Shown piece by piece: positions 43,602 through 53,314 of a DNA stretch of 64,000 nt. Under the pieces are notes generated by a model. The model did no database searches. It was not told the DNA's origin and worked only from the letters and a program-made list of their open reading frames with translations. The number at the start of each line of letters is the position of its first letter. The stretch's first letter is position 1. Origin of the DNA: a virus; IMG/VR virus record IMGVR_UViG_3300025881_000006, positions 62,001 through 126,000 of that record, one strand, 5' to 3'. The position numbers and the translations under genes were made by a program.

Positions 43602-45674
43602 ATGTCCAATAATGAGAACCAACTCGACCCGCGACTATTGGGTATAGGTCTTAACCTTAATCCATTTGCTGCCCATGACTCTGCTTCGCGCCAGCAGATG
43701 TTTTGTAGTCACGTAGGTCAAGCACTCGTCATAGATGGGTCTAATCCACGTCGCATACAAACAGGTGCGGAACGTGAAGTGGGTAAATATACGTTTAGCA
43801 TTACCATGCCAGTAGATGCTAACATTATTAAAGTTATCCAGAAGTATCCACCCACTGGGGGATATGGGAGTATCAAGGAAAATCCTACCTATGTTATTCT
43901 GTATGAAAACATAGATACCAATGAAATAGACGTTCTGATGGTAGAACGCTTCCACACCATGCATACTACGTTTGGTTTTGAATATGTCCTTACTGAAAAT
44001 GCAAAAAGAATACACCCCGGACAGATGGTACCTGCTGGTACAGTCATTGCCCATTCAAGTTCTGTTAAGTCAGATGGTAATTACTGTTATGGTCGTGAAG
44101 TACAAACTGCCTATATGTCAATACCTCAGGTAATTGAAGATGGTTTCGTTATATCTAAAACGTTAGCCAGTCAGTTAACCACACGTATGGTTGATAAGCG
44201 TATAGTAAGTTGGGGTCGTGAATATTACCCGTTAAACTTATATGGTGATAAGAATCATTACAAACCTTTCCCAGACATTGGTGATAAGATACGTGATGAT
44301 GGACTCTTAATAGGTCTACGTCAATACGACCCTGCATTGGGTGTTATTGAAATGACACCCGAAGCACTGATGGAGCCTGATGGTACTTATGATAAACTGA
44401 CATATGCCCTAGCTGGCGCAACTGTTTATGATGTAGATGTCGTAACTGACCTAACTCAAAACGTATCGCCTTCACCGGTAGGTATGAATGAGTCTACTGA
44501 TAAGTATCTACGTCTGCACGATGTGTTCTTTAAGGATATCCTAAAAGAATATCGTCGACTAGCAGCTACGCGTAAAGACCAGCTACATGTTTCGCCACAG
44601 TTTCAACAGTTAGTAGTCCGTGCAATGGCAAACGATACTGAAGCAGTACCCTACAAGGTTAAGCGTCGTTATCGTAGAATACCGTTGGATGATAGACGTG
44701 TTGAGATTAAATATGCTAAGAAGATTGAACCTACTATTGGTTACAAGCTTACTGATGCACATGGTGGTAAAGGTGTTATAGTTGATATATGGCCTGATGA
44801 AAATATGCCTGTAGATAAACATGGTGTACGTGCTGATTTGATAATGGATGGTATATCTGTTGTTAAACGTCTAAACGTAGGTCAGTTGTACGAACAGTAT
44901 ATCAATGCAACCTCTGACATGGTTTCACGTAACCTTAAACAAATGGTTTCAGCCGGTACTAAGAAAGCGATGATGGCAGGATGGGATTATCTATTACGTT
45001 ATTATCAGATAGTATCACCGTTGATGTACGATGTGGTAGTACGTGAAATAAAGACACCAGATGATAAGCAACGTCACTTGGATAATGTCTTAAATGATTG
45101 TATCTACTTATACCTACCGCCCAATTCACCTAACATGGGTTTAGATTTACTCAACGGTAAAGAAGGTGGTTTGGTAAATGAATACCCATTAGACTTTGGA
45201 CCGGTAGCATATACTGGACGTTCTGGTGTACCGTGTGTGACTAAGGACCCAATCATTATAGGTTCTAAGTATGTGATGCTATTAGAAGCAGTACCGGATA
45301 ACTGGTCATCTGTATCTACGGCTAAACTACAACACCATGGCATACCTGCTAAGTTAACTATGGCAGATAAGAACGCAGCACCTACTAGAGAACAACCTGT
45401 AAGGATTGCAGGGGAATCTGAAGTACGTCTATTCAATGCAGCTATGGGGCCTGAAGTTACCGCAGATATATTGGATGGTTCTAATTCACCTTCTACCCAT
45501 AAGTCTATTATCAGAAACATACTTGAAGCGGGTAACCCTTCTAATATCGATGAGATAGTAGATAGAATAAAGGTACCTAGGGGTAACTCTAGACCGGTGC
45601 GTTATGTAGAGCATATATTACAATGTGCCGGTATAGCCTTTAACAGTACGGAGTATGATCATGAAAAAGATTAA
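43602..45674 (+). CDS. Non-virion RNA polymerase beta subunit, C-terminal half
   Basis: 690 residues. The beta signature is DAHGGKGVI at 385-393, the counterpart of the RHGNKGV loop of cellular beta, preceded by a basic KRRYRRIPLDDRRVEIKYA region. Near the C-terminus REQPVRIAGESEVRLFNAA replaces the usual switch/clamp contacts. Corresponds to phiKZ gp71-73. The beta N half is not in the window. The end overlaps the next gene by 14 bases, so beta C and beta' C are made together. Confidence 0.9.
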   Translation: MSNNENQLDPRLLGIGLNLNPFAAHDSASRQQMFCSHVGQALVIDGSNPRRIQTGAEREVGKYTFSITMPVDANIIKVIQKYPPTGGYGSIKENPTYVILYENIDTNEIDVLMVERFHTMHTTFGFEYVLTENAKRIHPGQMVPAGTVIAHSSSVKSDGNYCYGREVQTAYMSIPQVIEDGFVISKTLASQLTTRMVDKRIVSWGREYYPLNLYGDKNHYKPFPDIGDKIRDDGLLIGLRQYDPALGVIEMTPEALMEPDGTYDKLTYALAGATVYDVDVVTDLTQNVSPSPVGMNESTDKYLRLHDVFFKDILKEYRRLAATRKDQLHVSPQFQQLVVRAMANDTEAVPYKVKRRYRRIPLDDRRVEIKYAKKIEPTIGYKLTDAHGGKGVIVDIWPDENMPVDKHGVRADLIMDGISVVKRLNVGQLYEQYINATSDMVSRNLKQMVSAGTKKAMMAGWDYLLRYYQIVSPLMYDVVVREIKTPDDKQRHLDNVLNDCIYLYLPPNSPNMGLDLLNGKEGGLVNEYPLDFGPVAYTGRSGVPCVTKDPIIIGSKYVMLLEAVPDNWSSVSTAKLQHHGIPAKLTMADKNAAPTREQPVRIAGESEVRLFNAAMGPEVTADILDGSNSPSTHKSIIRNILEAGNPSNIDEIVDRIKVPRGNSRPVRYVEHILQCAGIAFNSTEYDHEKD

Positions 45675-47607
45675 TGTTAGAGAACTGGTGGCAATGACTA
45701 AAGAACAAATATGGTCTTTGCCCAATGAACAAATGATATTAGTGTTTGATGATGGTGAGTTAACTACGTATGGTAGAGCCAGTATTATAAGTTGGTACTA
45801 TTGGGAGATTCACAGAACCTATCCTACTGCACCAATATATAAAAGTCATCACGTGGGGAATGGGCATTATAAACCTAGTGTCCATTTGAATCTTGCATCG
45901 AACATCATGTGGGATACTTACTTTGCGTTAAACGAAGTACCTAGCGTAGACCATCTGTGTAGGTTGGTATACGGCATTACTGGTGAGTTGTATAACGACA
46001 TGACTTACCGTTTGGAATCGCATATTACTACGGTGTCTTTATTAGACTATGTGGAAATACATGAACATCCGGTATCGGTAGAGATGAGAGAAAAGACTCG
46101 TCCTACCGACGATAGTATATCGGATGCGTATGCTACTATGAAACATTTGCTGTATAAGACCAACGAGATGCCTAACAATAACGTTACTAAGTTTTGTCGG
46201 GCTGATTTGGTTTCAGCAGGTCAGGTGGTACAGTCAGTTGCTCCTCGTGGTTTTGTTACTGAAATAGATTCTCGAATCTTTAGACATCCTATCATGAATA
46301 GTTATACTGAGGGTATGTTATCGTTACAAGACTCGTTAGTCGAATCACGTTCTGGTGCTAAAGCGTTATTGGCACAGAAAGACCCATTGGAGCATACGGA
46401 ATATTTTAACCGTAGAATGCAATTGGGTTGTAGCGTTATTCAAAATCTACACATGGGTGACTGTGGTACTAAACGCACTGTGAAGTTTAAGGTACGTTCT
46501 GAATCACTGAATCAAGTGGCAGGTAAGTTCTACGAGGTGACAGATGAGAATGGGGATAAAACATTACAGGTAGTAGCTGTTAATCAAAAGAGTCTGATTG
46601 GTGAAACGTTAAAGTTACGTTCATCTATGGTGTGTGAACATCCAGACCCTTATGGTGTATGTTCTACTTGTATGGGTCAATTGGCCCTATCGGTTCCCAG
46701 AGGTACCAACATCGGTCACGTAGCTGCAACTGAACTATGTGCACAGGTATCGCAAGCGGTACTATCTACTAAGCATTTGGATGTATCTTCTTCAGCGGTC
46801 AGTATTGATTTATCTGAATACGATAGGAAGTACGTCTACATTGGACAATCAGGCGATAAGATTTATATCAAGAAGCCTAAGAAGTTCACTAAGATGTCTC
46901 TAGTGGTAGACTCTGCTGATGTTAAACACATTGGTGATATCTCACGTATTGAAGATGTAACTGAATTGTCTTCTACTAAAATGTCCTCGTGTCGTTACAT
47001 TAAGTTAATCATCGAGAATGAAGAAGATGAAGATGTGGTGGTCTTAGGTGTATCATCAGGTAAGAACCTATCCTCACTATCCTTAGATATGTTAATGCAT
47101 CTTAAGGACAACGGGTGGTCACTAAATGAGGATGGTCACTATGTGATTGACTTAACTGGATGGGAGTATAGTAAATCTATTCTTATCCTACCTATGAAGC
47201 ACATGAATATGTTGGACTTTATGGATATCATCAAAGTGATGGTAGAGTCAACATCTAAGAGTAAGGATGAAGTAGGTGGTGAACATAAGCGATTGGTGGA
47301 TTACGATTCACTGTCACATGCTCTAACCGACTTACATCTTATCGTGGCAGAAAAGATTAGCGTTAATATCGCTCACTTAGAGATTATTATCCGCAGTATC
47401 TTAATACGCAACGACGCCGCAGGTGACCATAGATTGCCTTTACCTAAGACTCCAATATTATTTGGAAGTTACAGGGCTAATATGGAAAACCGTTCTTTAT
47501 CTGGCTTAATGGCATTCGAAGCGCAATCAAAAGCGTTTAGACGTGCTGAGTCATATGCAATCACTAATCGAATGGATCACCCAATGGATGTTATTCTCAA
47601 GGGGTGA
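45661..47607 (+). CDS. Non-virion RNA polymerase beta' subunit, C-terminal half
   Basis: 648 residues from ATG 45661, seven bases after GGAG; an ATG at 45655 is too close to that site. It carries a zinc site (C325 and a CSTC about ten residues later), then NIGHVAATELCAQVSQAVLSTKH, the counterpart of the GEPGTQLTMRTFH trigger-loop region of beta'. Earlier RSGAKALLAQKD matches the bridge-helix neighbourhood. Corresponds to phiKZ gp74. Completes the beta' started at 27331. Confidence 0.9.
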   Translation: MKKINVRELVAMTKEQIWSLPNEQMILVFDDGELTTYGRASIISWYYWEIHRTYPTAPIYKSHHVGNGHYKPSVHLNLASNIMWDTYFALNEVPSVDHLCRLVYGITGELYNDMTYRLESHITTVSLLDYVEIHEHPVSVEMREKTRPTDDSISDAYATMKHLLYKTNEMPNNNVTKFCRADLVSAGQVVQSVAPRGFVTEIDSRIFRHPIMNSYTEGMLSLQDSLVESRSGAKALLAQKDPLEHTEYFNRRMQLGCSVIQNLHMGDCGTKRTVKFKVRSESLNQVAGKFYEVTDENGDKTLQVVAVNQKSLIGETLKLRSSMVCEHPDPYGVCSTCMGQLALSVPRGTNIGHVAATELCAQVSQAVLSTKHLDVSSSAVSIDLSEYDRKYVYIGQSGDKIYIKKPKKFTKMSLVVDSADVKHIGDISRIEDVTELSSTKMSSCRYIKLIIENEEDEDVVVLGVSSGKNLSSLSLDMLMHLKDNGWSLNEDGHYVIDLTGWEYSKSILILPMKHMNMLDFMDIIKVMVESTSKSKDEVGGEHKRLVDYDSLSHALTDLHLIVAEKISVNIAHLEIIIRSILIRNDAAGDHRLPLPKTPILFGSYRANMENRSLSGLMAFEAQSKAFRRAESYAITNRMDHPMDVILKG

Positions 47608-47623
47608 TTAAGGAGTAGGTAGT

Positions 47624-50185
47624 ATGGGCACGGCACTCTATGCCCAGGTTGATGTATACTCCCACCATGTGGCCTTTAGCAGGTTATTACCTAACTGCTC
47701 AAAGGCCCTATTGGAGTTTTGTCGAGACCTGATGCAATTTGACGTGGGGTATGACCACCGTACGCAAAGTTATTACAAAATACCCAAACGTGTCTACGCC
47801 TCTTCTACAGCTGACAGAAGTGAGTATAGATTCCATCGACATCAATACAGGGAGATTATTGAATTTCTTGCTAGGCGTGGTATCTTTGAAGAACAGTTTG
47901 ATACAAAGGTACATACTCCATGTGTAGGACATCCGGTTAGTACGTTTAAGATGCCAGATTGGTTTACACCTAGGGACTATCAAGTAGGTATCATCAACTA
48001 CTTTGTTGAGCCCGGTTATACTAAGGTAACTACGCTTCAGACAGGTAAAGGTAAAATGCAATCGTTGGATTCACTTATACGCATACCCGGTGGGTGGAAG
48101 CGAATGGGTGATATTCAAATGGGTGATAAGCTGGTTGCTCCTGATGGCGGCCATACGTGGGTTAATGGTATTTTCCCACATGGTGAAAAGCAGCTTTATG
48201 AAGTTACTTTTGCTGATGGTCGTGTAACCGAAGCAGGTGCAGATCACCTTTGGAAGGTTTACTATGTTAATACTAGTAAGCATAAACGCTGGCGTGTTGT
48301 AGATACGCTAGAAGTCCTTAGATTGATATCCATGCCGAATCCACGCGTATACGTACCGCTCATTGAACCCGAACGGTCCTTGCCAAAGGATTTACCATTG
48401 GAACCTTGGTTCTTAGGTGCATGGTTAGGCGATGGACATATAGGTGCTAATGACATTAGTTTCGCAACTACTTATCCGTTTATATTGGATAAGTTAAATG
48501 CACTAGCACCTGAAGGTGTAGTTATAACAGAAGGGTGTAATGGTAAGGACCGTGGGCTTAAAGGAAAGCCTATATTGCGTGATATCTTTGAGAGGTTGGG
48601 TCTGATAGGGAAATTAGCGTGGGATAAGTATATTCCTAGGCAATACTTGGAAGGTTCAATTGAGCAGAGGTATGAACTACTACAAGGTTTGATGGATACT
48701 GACGGTACTGCAAATAGCATTAATACCGGAGGTGCAATATCATACTCTACTACCAGTGAACAACTTGCTAAGGATGTACAATACTTAGTTCGTAGTTTAG
48801 GTGGAATTGCAATGATATCTTCACGTATTCCAACTTTCGTTTACAAAGATGAAAGTAAGAATGGTAGGTTGGCCTATGATGTTAATATTAGAATGAAGTT
48901 TCCTAGTATGATATTCACGCTACCTAAGAAGAAGATTCGCACCAATGACAATAACCAGTACGCTAAGGGGTTAAAGTTACAGGTTAAATCTATTGTACCT
49001 TCTAGAGTTGCACCAGCGCAATGTATATCAGTCACTCATAGAGACCATTTGTACGTTACAGATGACTTTATAGTTACTCATAACACGGCAATAGCGTTAG
49101 CAGCTGCTACTCAAATAGCAGTACGCACTATTCTTTGTGTTCCGGCTAAGTATATCTACAAGTGGATAGGTGACGCTAAGGAAACATTGGGTGTACCTGA
49201 AGATAGGTTAATGGTTATTAAGGGCTCTAAGGCACTACGTACGGCCATTGAACTAGGTATTGCTGGTAAGATTGATTGTGATTTCATTATCATCTCAGCT
49301 ACTACTTTATATAACTACTTTAAAGCTTATGAGAATAATGAGTTAGAGGAACAAGGTTATCTTTGTCCACCACATTTATTATATCAAGTAATGGACGTGG
49401 GGTTACGGTTAATAGACGAAGTGCATGAAAACTTGCACCTTAACTTTAAACAAGACCTTTATGGGCATGTTAATAAATCAATCATGCTTTCTGCTACATT
49501 GGAAAGTGATGACCCGTTTGTAAATAAAGTAATAGAGATTGCTTATCCGTTCTCCACCCGATATAAAGGTATAGAGTACGATAGATATATAGCTGTTACT
49601 GCACTAGCCTACAGGGTTCGGGATATAAACAAGTTACCGCATAAACGCCGCAAGATGTATTCTCAAGTTAAATACGAAGAGAGTCTATTGAAATGGAAGA
49701 AGGTAATTGAAGCGTATGCTGAAATGATTTATCAGATAGTTGTGAATGAATATGTTGAGGAACGTGAAGAGGGTCAGAGAATGATTATCTTTGCAGATAC
49801 CAAAGACATGTGTACCTTTCTATCTGACTATATCAAAGAGCGCTTACCTAATTTAGTGGTAAGACGTTTTATAGGTGAGGACCCTGATGAGCATCTATAC
49901 GAGTCTGACATAGTAGTATCTACTCCTAAGTCTGCTGGTACGGCTGTTGATATTGATGGGTTGAAAATATCGTTGTTAACATCGGCTATTAGTTCTAGAC
50001 AAGCTAATGCGCAAATCCTAGGTCGCTTACGACACTTAAAGGATTGGCCTGACGTAACCCCTAGATTCTTTTACTTAGTTTGTACTGATATTCCTAAGCA
50101 CATGGATTATCATAAGAAGAAGGTAGAAGCTTTTAAAGACAAGGTATTATCACACAAGTTAATGCCCACATCATTTTCGATATAA
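47624..50185 (+). CDS. SF2 DNA/RNA helicase interrupted by an intein
   Basis: 853 residues as translated, AAGGAG upstream. Removing the intein (residues 145-487) leaves 510 residues. The helicase shows YQ-type motif DYQVGI, a P-loop that becomes LQTGKGKT only when the exteins join (Lys144 and Thr488), a DEVH box (RLIDEVH), motif III (SATL), and QILGRLRH as motif VI. It resembles UvsW/ComFA-like ATPases. It follows beta' C, within the phage transcription block, and likely acts in recombination or transcription-coupled unwinding. Confidence 0.85.
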   Translation: MGTALYAQVDVYSHHVAFSRLLPNCSKALLEFCRDLMQFDVGYDHRTQSYYKIPKRVYASSTADRSEYRFHRHQYREIIEFLARRGIFEEQFDTKVHTPCVGHPVSTFKMPDWFTPRDYQVGIINYFVEPGYTKVTTLQTGKGKMQSLDSLIRIPGGWKRMGDIQMGDKLVAPDGGHTWVNGIFPHGEKQLYEVTFADGRVTEAGADHLWKVYYVNTSKHKRWRVVDTLEVLRLISMPNPRVYVPLIEPERSLPKDLPLEPWFLGAWLGDGHIGANDISFATTYPFILDKLNALAPEGVVITEGCNGKDRGLKGKPILRDIFERLGLIGKLAWDKYIPRQYLEGSIEQRYELLQGLMDTDGTANSINTGGAISYSTTSEQLAKDVQYLVRSLGGIAMISSRIPTFVYKDESKNGRLAYDVNIRMKFPSMIFTLPKKKIRTNDNNQYAKGLKLQVKSIVPSRVAPAQCISVTHRDHLYVTDDFIVTHNTAIALAAATQIAVRTILCVPAKYIYKWIGDAKETLGVPEDRLMVIKGSKALRTAIELGIAGKIDCDFIIISATTLYNYFKAYENNELEEQGYLCPPHLLYQVMDVGLRLIDEVHENLHLNFKQDLYGHVNKSIMLSATLESDDPFVNKVIEIAYPFSTRYKGIEYDRYIAVTALAYRVRDINKLPHKRRKMYSQVKYEESLLKWKKVIEAYAEMIYQIVVNEYVEEREEGQRMIIFADTKDMCTFLSDYIKERLPNLVVRRFIGEDPDEHLYESDIVVSTPKSAGTAVDIDGLKISLLTSAISSRQANAQILGRLRHLKDWPDVTPRFFYLVCTDIPKHMDYHKKKVEAFKDKVLSHKLMPTSFSI
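48056..49084 (+). mobile_element. Intein with LAGLIDADG endonuclease in the helicase P-loop
   Basis: 343 residues. It starts with Met, not Cys or Ser (MQSLDSLIRIPGGWKRMGDI). The Trp in ADHLW (block B), a Cys in QCISV (block F) and a Thr in VTHN (block G) form the Trp-Cys-Thr set of class 3 inteins, which use the block F Cys instead of residue 1. The last residues are His-Asn and the +1 extein residue is Thr. Two LAGLIDADG blocks, LGAWLGDGH and LQGLMDTDG, mark a homing endonuclease between the splicing halves. The block B Thr is replaced by Gly. Confidence 0.88.
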
Positions 50186-50188
50186 ACT

Positions 50189-50219
50189 GAGTAGGGGGAA
50201 ACCCTTACTCTTTATACGT
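50189..50219 (+). terminator. Terminator after the helicase gene
   Basis: GAGTAGGGG pairs with CCCTTACTC (one G-T pair) around GAAA, then TTTATACGTC, a diverged form of the TTATGCCGTC tail. Confidence 0.7.
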
Positions 50220-50243
50220 CATTTACAATAAGGAGTTAATCCA

Positions 50244-50795
50244 ATGACTGTTAATAAAATACGGGCACATGGTAAGTATGGCCACCACTGTATAGGTAAC
50301 GGCTGTAAGGTAGAAGGCTGTGGTTTATCCAGTAATCATTTTGAAGATTCTAAGGCAATGTTAACCGATAAAGAAACCTCATTACGTGTAAGTGGGGCTA
50401 AGTCTGATATGGGGTTTAGAACTATCGATAGTATGGTAGCAGAGCAAGATGGTGGATTCAAGCGTGGTGAGTTAATTACTATTTTGGGTAGTAGTAATCT
50501 AGAAGACCCATATAACCCTAAACATTTAACAGGTCCCTACCCTGATGAAAGCACTTTTGATTTTCTACATCGTAATCTTGACCACATAGACCCTACAATA
50601 GATGATGGTCGTATGCGACAGGAAGGGATGTACGGAATGACCATTGCACATATAGCTGCCGGTAGGGGTATAGCCTTTCCTGAAGATAGCGATATATGGG
50701 ATATAAAAGACCATGCAGGTACTACAGTACGCGATGCATACAGGAGAGCCGTAGGAGTAAATCTAGAACGATACAAATCACCACCAAACACTTAA
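50244..50795 (+). CDS. Ankyrin-like protein with a degenerate P-loop segment and Cys cluster
   Basis: 183 residues, AAGGAG upstream. The N-terminus has CIGNGCKVEGCGL, a possible metal site. Then TIDSMVAEQDGGFKRGELI resembles the segment just before Walker A in RecA/DnaB-fold ATPases, but the loop reads ILGSSNLED with no GKT, so no ATPase is expected. The last half has two ankyrin-like units (FDFLHRNLDHIDPT, GMTIAHIAAGRG). A chimeric or decayed origin is possible. Related to 30377 by the ankyrin-like part. Confidence 0.55.
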   Translation: MTVNKIRAHGKYGHHCIGNGCKVEGCGLSSNHFEDSKAMLTDKETSLRVSGAKSDMGFRTIDSMVAEQDGGFKRGELITILGSSNLEDPYNPKHLTGPYPDESTFDFLHRNLDHIDPTIDDGRMRQEGMYGMTIAHIAAGRGIAFPEDSDIWDIKDHAGTTVRDAYRRAVGVNLERYKSPPNT

Positions 50796-50842
50796 TTTAA
50801 CTAACCTTAGACGTAAGGTACCAACATCATGGAGACAATAAC

Positions 50843-51415
50843 ATGAGTGACCATAAAACGCCTAAGCGGCGTCGAAGTTTGAATGACGTAGATTACCTAG
50901 CGTCTTTACTATCCCATCCGTATACACGCATCCCTGACTTTTTAAAGGGTGGTATATACGACCAGTTAACTAAATCGACTTACGATAACACGTACCTTTC
51001 TACTCTACACTTACTAGAAATTCCCATCCCTAATAAAGAACCTTTGTGGGGATTGGAGTTTATAGAGTATATAGAGCCTTACTACAAGGAAGCGTTATTA
51101 GAGTCTAGGGTAACTGACCCGGAAATGGATTGGGAAGAGCAAGTACGTAAATACACTAGGTTGACTTCTAAACAGCTTACCGACTTACCTAAGCGTATCA
51201 AGATGATTGAAAAAGCTTTGAAAGTAGCAAAGCGTTCTAAGTCTGATGTTCGTGAACAGATGTTTGCTGATGCACTATTTGCAGTCAAAGATGGCATTAT
51301 GCCTAACGACTTCATATTCCAACGTACGTTATTCAGGGCAGGATACAGTCCTACCGATAGTAGTATGGTGAATATGATAGAAAGTGCTATCAGTAGAATT
51401 AACATGGTAATGTAA
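50843..51415 (+). CDS. Unknown basic helical protein
   Basis: 190 residues, GGAG upstream. Lys/Arg-rich start (KTPKRRRSL) and helices throughout, including KRIKMIEKALKVAKRSKSDV. No known domain. The basic start suggests contact with nucleic acid. Nine bases before the NADAR gene. Confidence 0.55.
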   Translation: MSDHKTPKRRRSLNDVDYLASLLSHPYTRIPDFLKGGIYDQLTKSTYDNTYLSTLHLLEIPIPNKEPLWGLEFIEYIEPYYKEALLESRVTDPEMDWEEQVRKYTRLTSKQLTDLPKRIKMIEKALKVAKRSKSDVREQMFADALFAVKDGIMPNDFIFQRTLFRAGYSPTDSSMVNMIESAISRINMVM

Positions 51416-51424
51416 GGAGTAGTT

Positions 51425-51907
51425 ATGGACATTACACGGTCCGATAACGTCGTTGCTTTTTGGCACGAGAACCAAGAGAATGGATTTCTATCTAACTTAT
51501 ATCACGCACCCATTATAATAGATGATGTAGAATGGCCTACTACCGAGCATTGGTATCAGGCTATGAAACACGTTGACCTTGGGTTAATTGAAAAGATACG
51601 TAAGTTAGAAAAACCTATTGCCTCTAAACACCTAGCCCGTAAGATGTGTAAGAAGTTGAACCGATGGCCTACTGATCCATATAAACTCAACAGTATGCGT
51701 ATGGCTATTAAGTTTAAGTTCGACCAACATCCCGAATTGAAACAGAAGCTTATGGCAACGTGGCCTGCTACTATTATAGAAGACTCTCCTAAAGATACCT
51801 TTTGGGGAGTAGGACCTGATGGTAACGGGTTTAACTGGATGGGCGTCCTACTAATGGAACTTAGACTATCTTACATAACTACTGAGAATTTACCTTTAAC
51901 ACATTAA
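51425..51907 (+). CDS. NADAR-family (YbiA-like) ADP-ribose N-glycosidase
   Basis: 160 residues, AAGGAG upstream. Characteristic blocks in order: FWHENQENGFLSNLY near the start, WPTTEHWYQAMKH, a basic KHLARKMCKKLNRWP stretch, MRMAIKFKF, then IIEDSPKDTFWGVGPDGNG. These form the active site in YbiA/RibX proteins. Family members release ADP-ribose from modified bases; phage members have been reported to undo DarT ADP-ribosylation of DNA. It is full length, so probably active. Lies in an accessory block. Confidence 0.9.
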   Translation: MDITRSDNVVAFWHENQENGFLSNLYHAPIIIDDVEWPTTEHWYQAMKHVDLGLIEKIRKLEKPIASKHLARKMCKKLNRWPTDPYKLNSMRMAIKFKFDQHPELKQKLMATWPATIIEDSPKDTFWGVGPDGNGFNWMGVLLMELRLSYITTENLPLTH

Positions 51908-51936
51908 ATACAATACTATTACCATAAGGAAGTACA

Positions 51937-52251
51937 ATGGCAGACCACATGCAACAACTTATTAAGAGCTTAAAGGCAATTGAAAAAGATACCGCTATCA
52001 CCTCAGACGATGGTGACATTACACAGGTATCCCTACTAAGTCGTAACACCATGCAAAAGAATGTAAGGGAGTTATGTATTGTAGGTAAAGAACCTTTACG
52101 TAGTAAGAATAGGGCACGGCTAGGTGAAGCCGGTTGGGATATTGAAGGTACCGTACTTACGACTATTAAGGGTACTATCGATTTGGATAAACTTCAGCAC
52201 ATGGATTTAAAGTCTCTCATTGCTGATGAAATAGAGATATTCACCTCTTAA
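51937..52251 (+). CDS. Unknown small protein
   Basis: 104 residues, AAGGA upstream. A charged helical N-terminus and a C-terminal part with short strands. The layout (helix, then GEAGWDIEG) is loosely like the gene at 12199 (LAKAGYKVG), a possible distant pair. Function unknown. Confidence 0.55.
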   Translation: MADHMQQLIKSLKAIEKDTAITSDDGDITQVSLLSRNTMQKNVRELCIVGKEPLRSKNRARLGEAGWDIEGTVLTTIKGTIDLDKLQHMDLKSLIADEIEIFTS

Positions 52252-52260
52252 GGAGTACCT

Positions 52261-52674
52261 ATGTCTAAGTCAATAGGGTTTCTATACAGGCCACAACGCG
52301 GTACGTTAATAAACGCGATGCGTGAGATGAGATGGTTTCTTAATAAGGAAGAGTTATGTACTTACCTTAGAGAGTTATATAGTCACCTACCGCATAACTT
52401 CGATATCAGCCCTATTGGTTTAAAAGTAACTAAGTACGGTGAAGGTATTGATGAACGTACTGGATGGGATACGCATATTCTGACACTAGCAAACGATTAT
52501 GGGGTACTTGGATATGTAGACCGAAGTATAGATAATCTACTTACACGTCCAGAGTTTAATCAACGGTTAAAAGACCCTGAATGTAACAATCGTTTAGAGA
52601 ACCTATCTAGTGGGATAAATGCTACAGTACAAAAACTAGTAGATGCATCTCATGTAGATTTGTATTCTAAATAA
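52261..52674 (+). CDS. Unknown small protein
   Basis: 137 residues, AAGGAG upstream. Mixed alpha/beta; no motif recognised. Closes the forward accessory run at a bidirectional terminator facing the minus-strand operon. Confidence 0.55.
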   Translation: MSKSIGFLYRPQRGTLINAMREMRWFLNKEELCTYLRELYSHLPHNFDISPIGLKVTKYGEGIDERTGWDTHILTLANDYGVLGYVDRSIDNLLTRPEFNQRLKDPECNNRLENLSSGINATVQKLVDASHVDLYSK

Positions 52675-52714
52675 CGGCATAAGAGAGTAGGGTTGCCCCT
52701 ACTCTTCTTTTTTT
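52674..52714. terminator. Bidirectional-type terminator
   Basis: ACGGCATA (52674-52681), then AGAGTAGGG paired with CCCTACTCT around TTGC, followed by TCTTTTTTT. It separates convergent operons. Confidence 0.8.
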
Positions 52715-52717
52715 GTC

Positions 52718-53026
52718 TTAACTACCGTAGTGCGGCGTGATAGTTACTGTCATTACTTGTTCTAGGTTACCCTTAATAGGCATCTTGACAGTCAGAGGAT
52801 CATGTACCCTATTGAGTACTGCCCAGTTAGTGACCTTTTTATTCAGGAACGTTTTACCAATCTCATAAAAATGTATAGTATCTACAGTGTGTTCCGTAAA
52901 TGACAATATCCCTTTCTTGATTAGTGCTTGTAGTTCCATTCTAACATTTTCGTCTATATCGTTTAATACGAGATCAACACTGTGGCCATCAACAGATACA
53001 CTGACACTAATGTGTGCTTGTTCCAT
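52718..53026 (-). CDS. Unknown small protein
   Basis: 102 residues, AGAGGAG upstream. Begins with a strand (AHISVSVSVDG), helical centre (NVRMELQALIKKG), ends with a strand (VMTVTITPH). Two bases after the ASCH-like gene. No family recognised. Confidence 0.55.
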   Translation of the reverse strand: MEQAHISVSVSVDGHSVDLVLNDIDENVRMELQALIKKGILSFTEHTVDTIHFYEIGKTFLNKKVTNWAVLNRVHDPLTVKMPIKGNLEQVMTVTITPHYGS

Positions 53027-53027
53027 A

Positions 53028-53303
53028 CTACTCCTCTACTACTTCCGTCATCATTAACACCCAACCGTCTTTAATACCATATATGTTCATTTCCATATAC
53101 GTTATTGTACACCTTAAACCCTTACCAGTATATGCTAAGGGTGCCCCGTCGGCCATCGCATCACCACTATGGCATGTTTCTTGAAGTATGATTTCATCGC
53201 CTACTTTAAAATCCCTATCATTGAGGCGTATTTCCCAAGGGCGCTTTCCAGCTTTACGTAATGCTATCAGACCAGGGTCTGTTTTTAAAATGTGCGTTTT
53301 CAT
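53028..53303 (-). CDS. ASCH/DUF3850-type PUA-like domain protein
   Basis: 91 residues, GGAGGGGG upstream. The small beta-barrel family signature is clear: HILKTDPGLI, then GKRPWEIRLNDRDFKVGDEI, a YTGKGL turn and a YGIKDGWVLM strand at the end. ASCH domains are thought to bind RNA or modified bases; many occur singly in phages. The specific role is unknown. Confidence 0.8.
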   Translation of the reverse strand: MKTHILKTDPGLIALRKAGKRPWEIRLNDRDFKVGDEIILQETCHSGDAMADGAPLAYTGKGLRCTITYMEMNIYGIKDGWVLMMTEVVEE

Positions 53304-53314
53304 TAACCCCCTCC

